Source of the DNA: Terebella lapidaria
Lineage: Eukaryota; Annelida; Polychaeta; Terebellida; Terebellidae
DNA: 64,000 nucleotides
Direction of reading: 5' to 3'
Assembly (NCBI GenBank): GCA_949152475.1
Contig: OX424566.1
Location: 31,658,423-31,722,422, forward strand
This document shows, in pieces, positions 59,177 through 64,000 of this stretch; the first letter of the stretch is position 1, and each line of letters begins with the position of its first letter. A program made the position numbers and the translations under genes. Below the pieces are notes generated by a model. The model searched no databases, was not told the origin of the DNA, and saw only the letters and a program-made list of their open reading frames with translations.

Positions 59177-61297
59177 CACACCAGCGAAACCGACTAGCGG
59201 AACGCACGTTCCCTCGATCAAAGATGGCGAGCGGTAGGATTTGCTTCGATTTTTTTTGCCGAAGAACATGGAATATTTTGAGTTATTTGTATGTTTTGTG
59301 TTGTATTTAGATGAAGCACATATTACTCAGGACAGCAGACATTTTAAACAGGTTGTATGCCACTTAAAATGCATAAACAATGAATATTTCTTATCGCTGA
59401 AAACCCGCACTGATTAACGGAATGCAATACAATGATTTACGGAAAGCGCCAGACAATTTATTCCCCGATGAACGGAACGCGCAAAACCATGTTGCATGAA
59501 ATAAATGAATAAACCAACATTTAACTCAACAAATAGGTGAAAATAACTTATGTACACGTGTGTTTCTTTCATAACGTCGAAGAGGATTCCTCACTATAAA
59601 ATTAGGAACATTATGATGTTTTACTATCATTTTTCAATTTAGGAAATGTATCGTGTTCGAAGAACATTTCAACACGAATGCCAATTTTCCCCCTGAAATA
59701 CAAATATTGCAGGCCTAAAATTCCCAATAAAATTTGCCAGATTATGTAATATACTAGTATCAATAACAAGTTGGCCCTACCAAGAATTTTTTGGTATTTT
59801 TTTGTGTGCTTTTTTTCTTGTTCGTTTTTGTTTTTGACGTTTTGCTGGTAATTTTTAAGCCGAAAAATTTCCACCTTTCGAATTTGTTTTCTCAATCACT
59901 AGTATCCCTATTTGCCATATATTTCGAAATGGTATATGGTGTATCACTATTTAAATATAGACCGAAAAGAGTATAAAATAACCAGAATGGTTTCCAGATC
60001 AGTACTGTAATGGTTGAAATTAGTATCATGAACATATGGACAGTCATTGTGGAATTTATGATCGATGTATTCGTTTCAGCTTTGAATTATAAGCTTTGAC
60101 CTTGATTTATAAATAAGAAGAATGATCTGCACTGAAAATTGCCCCATGCACAAAAAAGTTATACCGATACACAAACGTTTTATGGCTATCCATGCTCTAT
60201 TTAACATTTCATGACATTGTAATAGTGATATGAAAATGTGTGTACTTGCAGAAAAAACCAGCATGAGATATTACTGTCCACCAAGTACCGGTCGGTACGA
60301 ATCAGTCAGCACCCTATTCCGCCACTATGTTGAAAAACGTGAGAACTGTAAATTTTCCTTACGACCATACCATGGAAAACGTATGTATGTTCATATAAAA
60401 AGCCTTGTAGTCAGTTATAATTAAAGGCCTAGGCTATGCGTACTTAACATACTACACTCACCACAACATCTTACTGGTATAGTATATAAATAATATTTCG
60501 CGCGTGGTTGAAATCAAGCACTTCCATTTAATAGTAATTCTCTCATTCCATTCCTCAATGTACATCAAAGCACACTCTGGACATAATATTCTGAATGTAC
60601 ATATCCGTTTGTAAAGTCCAGTTCCGATATTGTGAGGTGTGTGGTACGGTATCAAATAAACATAGATAACATAACATGATGTAGAGCATGATGAATTGCA
60701 TACAGTGCGGCTCACCATCTGAATTCCCAAGCTATAAATGACAAAAAACTCATTCATGCTCATGTCAGTGATGTTTGCATAGGAATACATAGGCCTGCAT
60801 TTCATAGTCATGCACGGAACACCTCATTATTATATTTTTTGTTAAATTTGACCTTCATGTAATATAAGCCTACCTGGTGCATAACACTGTAAACAGCTGC
60901 CGTGTCTAAAATATATGAATATACCTGCAACACTACAGTGAACAAACATGGATAAAGTTCGAAAAATAAATTCTTAGCTGGAAATTTCATGTTCATGAGT
61001 TCGCGTTCCGTATGTCAATTCCTTGCGTTCCGTTAATCGGTTGAAAAGTTGATCTTCGTGTTCCGCTGATCTTCGTGTTTTCTTATCAGCTAATTTTCGA
61101 CGCGATACACCCATATTACTATCTAAAGCAGGTGCTTTACCTGACTAACCAGTCTATAATTTTGTTTTATGTATAGATCACATGCAAATAGCGCCCTAAT
61201 TCGCTGCATCGGCCGGAAAATTTCTCGAAGCAAAACCTACCGCTCGCCATCTTTGATCGAGGGAACGCGCGTTCCGTTAGTCGGTTTCGCTGGTGTG
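59177..61297. mobile_element. 2.1-kb CAC-ended element with subterminal motif array
   Basis: Starts CACACCAGCGAAACCGACTA and ends in its inverted repeat (about 60-bp TIR with a few mismatches). Perfect 5-bp target duplication TTTAT (59172-59176 and 61298-61302). Relatives of GCGTTCCGTTAATCGG recur near 59190, 59410, 59434, 59466, 60995, 61028, 61056 and 61268. Small interior frames (for example 60230-60424 plus) are unrecognised, so it is probably non-autonomous. Confidence 0.8.
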
Positions 61298-62730
61298 TTT
61301 ATTATAACTTGAATGAGATCATTAAAACTCACACTTGTAAAATTAATGTTACTATTGTGCGTGTGCTTTCACCTGGTATATGGAAATGCATTAACTTCAA
61401 TCAATGAACTACATCAATCCTAAACAAATTTCTTCTATTCCAAAGTGTATTGTATGGTTGTTATTGTCATCATCAGAAATCGGTTGGGTTGCTGGTAAAA
61501 GGTTGATAATTACAAACAGTACAATCGATTCCACAAAGCTATGAACCACTGACGGGTTTTGATATCACGAGTAAATAACATAATTTCATCAATTCAAAAC
61601 TATCCGTATATTGATAGCACGAGTAAATAACATGCCGCTATCAATACAAAACTTTGTCAGTCAAATAATACGTACATGGGTACATGGACACAAATGAAGT
61701 GTACGGTGTATCACGTGAGTGCAAATATTGAATATAATAATTTTATGCTCTTACAACGAAGATGTGCATTCACCAACATACGACAATTATGCCACTCCAT
61801 TCTAGCTGGGATGGATTGTCGCTAATTGCATCTGAGTGTGTTATGCAATCTAGACTACTTTGGCTTTCACACGCTCAGCAGTGCCAGCCCGTTCATGCTA
61901 TCAACATTGCAACCCTTTGACATACATGAAAGGAAGGGTTGAAATTTGCCTTAGGTTAGATAGCTAGATAATTACAACACTGAGATTTACATGTGCAGCA
62001 CAGTGATTATATTCACATTCTAACAATATTTAAGAATATCACGGATGCCCATCACTCTACTTGGACTCACAAATTGATTACGTAAATTGCTGCCTCCCCA
62101 TGGATGGTACTCGGGAATATTACGTTCCTCTGACATCTAAGTCGATTCCACTTGTCCCTTTGGACAGTATGAAGTAACGAGCACGACAAGCCGCAGTGGG
62201 ATGGGTGGTAAATTGACTCGACTTGTGATGAATAGTCGTTGATTGATGAATGTAAATCTGGTTGTTCTCAGGCCGTTGATATTGGAGAATGTCACACAGT
62301 CGTGTTTTTCATGTATTTCCATCAGAAATCAAATATACGATAGATGCCGAATATGCAAATTAGGTTCACAAAATATAATTCGTATGAGGATGATATGGTA
62401 TATTCTGTATAAAACCAAGCCTTTTTGACCTGGATTTTCTGATACCAATAGATATGTTTGTAATGTATGTTTTCTTCGGTATTTACTTTCCATCCCAACA
62501 TTCGCACTCTCGCAAAACGCAACATCCTGTTTTCTGTCCATTTATTGGTTCCTATTTGAGGAACAAAATCTTACATACGTTTCCTGTCCACGTCGATACT
62601 GTTTCGGGTTGAACATGAATGATTCACACCTTCCGTATATATGAACAGATTTAGTAAATAAACTACTGTGAGAGAAAAATATGATATCATGTCAATACCA
62701 CACGAACGAATAAAGTGTGGCGATGGCATT

Positions 62731-64000
62731 TAAAGTCGGCGCATAATTTATTGGCGCGAACCTGTCTCGTCATATCTCGGAACATACTGACTTGTATTAA
62801 ATGAAGTTTATATAAACAAATGATAAAGTGAAAAAGGCACCATGACCATTGTGAAACAATGACTGTTTTTCTGTCGTGTGTGTTTCTCGTCGGTATATCT
62901 AGGAAAATATATATCCTTATGGGGTTTTAACATGGGAATTCTAGCTTGCCATTTTGATGCTGTATGGGATTGAGACAAATCAATGGAATAGCCGATTTGA
63001 ATAAGGGCCTTCTCAAAGAAAATACAATGATCATAATTTTATATATAACTTATGCTAGAATATATATCGCATTAAAGAAATCACAATCACACAATGTCTA
63101 CGGTAATTCTTCAGTCTGAATCTGAACTGTTGGATTCACCCAGATGTATGACGACCCGATCAATGTGGATCTCGTCGATGACTTTGAGCGACAACTTCAT
63201 GTTACGCTCATAGATATTATATGTATACATATGTTACAGGGTACGGGTATTTTGGCTCATCAGTTAAGGAATATAGGCATACGTGCTGTACGTTGAAAAT
63301 ATATTATCAGGAACAAAATTTTGCTCAAATGATCGACAGCTCAATCAAGCACAACAATTTTCCCCATTTTTTTAAAATCTGTTTCATAGCATCTTTGAGA
63401 CAGTCCCGGCGCCAAAAATAAGCTGAGCTCAGAGGATTTGATATGGACTCAAAGGCCAGAGCAACGTGAACATAGCCGGGCACGATACAAAGCTGCTAAA
63501 AATAAGACACCCTAAATCCCCAGTTCATATATTGACAAGCATCACAACAGCAGAACTTGAGGTTACGTGTGCGGCCACAGGGACAAAGGAGAGTAGAACC
63601 AGTACTCGAGGCTGAGTGAACACGAAAAAAATCAAGGATAAGTAGACACGAAACTCATTTCTTGGTTAAACAACCAAACAAAATATTGTGGGTCTTGTTG
63701 ATAACAATATGAAACAATGAACTCGAATCGTATTGTAACTCGAACTCGTATTGTAATAACTCTATACTTCCCTCTCACAGAGAACAATTCTCGTAAATGG
63801 TCTTACACTACCATAATACCTCCAATACTGGTGCAGAGCTTGTCCATGCGAAACTTGATTATTACTCGCATTTGTTTGTCGATTCGTCCATTATTCTTGC
63901 CAAAATGTGTTTTAGTTGCAATTTCCACAAACGACCAAGGTGTATGTTTTCTTTGTTCAATATTTGCTACTTAACTTTGTTGTAATCTGAGATTGTGACA
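62731..64000. other. Unassigned end of window
   Basis: AT-rich sequence with short frames on both strands (for example 63221-63421 and 63717-63974, plus). No conserved motif, RNA or repeat recognised. Confidence 0.4.

Larger units (their letters stand above)
55449..62730. repeat. Direct segmental duplication, copy 2
   Basis: Counterpart of 47652-53763. It carries private inserts at about 57146-58003 (with the Tc1-like MITE), 58077-58762 and 59177-61297, but lacks the Penelope-like insert and the GT expansion. No conserved gene found. Confidence 0.8.

Overview
The window looks like nuclear DNA from an invertebrate animal, most likely a lophotrochozoan and plausibly a mollusc. The genes have signal peptides, GT-AG introns, TATA boxes and AATAAA signals. 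The rest is nested transposable elements, satellites and a tRNA-derived SINE. The species call is inference: no species-diagnostic gene is present, and amphioxus-like genomes are not excluded.

The dominant structure is one giant imperfect palindrome. The left arm (about 1-19427) is inverted and repeated as the right arm (about 21752-46181) around a 2.3-kb spacer that is largely a TIR element (20075-21425). Each arm carries the same two intact-looking genes in mirror image: an outer C-type lectin (left copy leaves the window at base 1; right copy 45739-46417) and a secreted two-domain PAN/apple-like protein (3744-4625 and 39906-40787). The arms differ by small substitutions and about a dozen private insertions. 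Each arm therefore shows the other arm's empty sites, which gives insertion boundaries and several target-site duplications directly.

Left-private DNA: a diverged tandem repeat (1858-2595), a hairpin-bearing insert (5783-6029), an 8.3-kb block built on a 34-bp satellite (7391-15752), a MITE with a second MITE nested in it (15896-16572) and a TTAA-flanked insert open end to end (16860-17404). Right-private DNA: a TIR element with its own TATA box and mini-ORF (22093-23060), a CAC-ended element packed with one 12-bp motif (23594-24407), a MITE-spacer-MITE composite (24424-26215), a small TIR element (26752-27236), two long-inverted-repeat elements of about 4.6 kb (27879-32440 and 33161-37851, the second containing LINE remnants) and a 2.45-kb repeat block (41952-44405).

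Right of the palindrome lie two SINE copies (46784-47215) and a direct segmental duplication (47652-53763 and 55449-62730). Its copies are again distinguished by private insertions: a broken Penelope-like reverse transcriptase in copy 1; a Tc1-like MITE and a 2.1-kb CAC-ended element in copy 2. No conserved gene is recognisable there or in the last 1.3 kb.

Functionally the unique genes suggest a small secreted-protein cluster (carbohydrate binding by the lectin, adhesive PAN domains) duplicated head to head. The most novel candidates are three unrelated non-autonomous elements that all start with CAC, end with GTG and carry perfect 5-bp target duplications, the signature of Transib/RAG-type transposition, and the palindrome itself, which is either a real inverted duplication or two haplotypes folded together by assembly.
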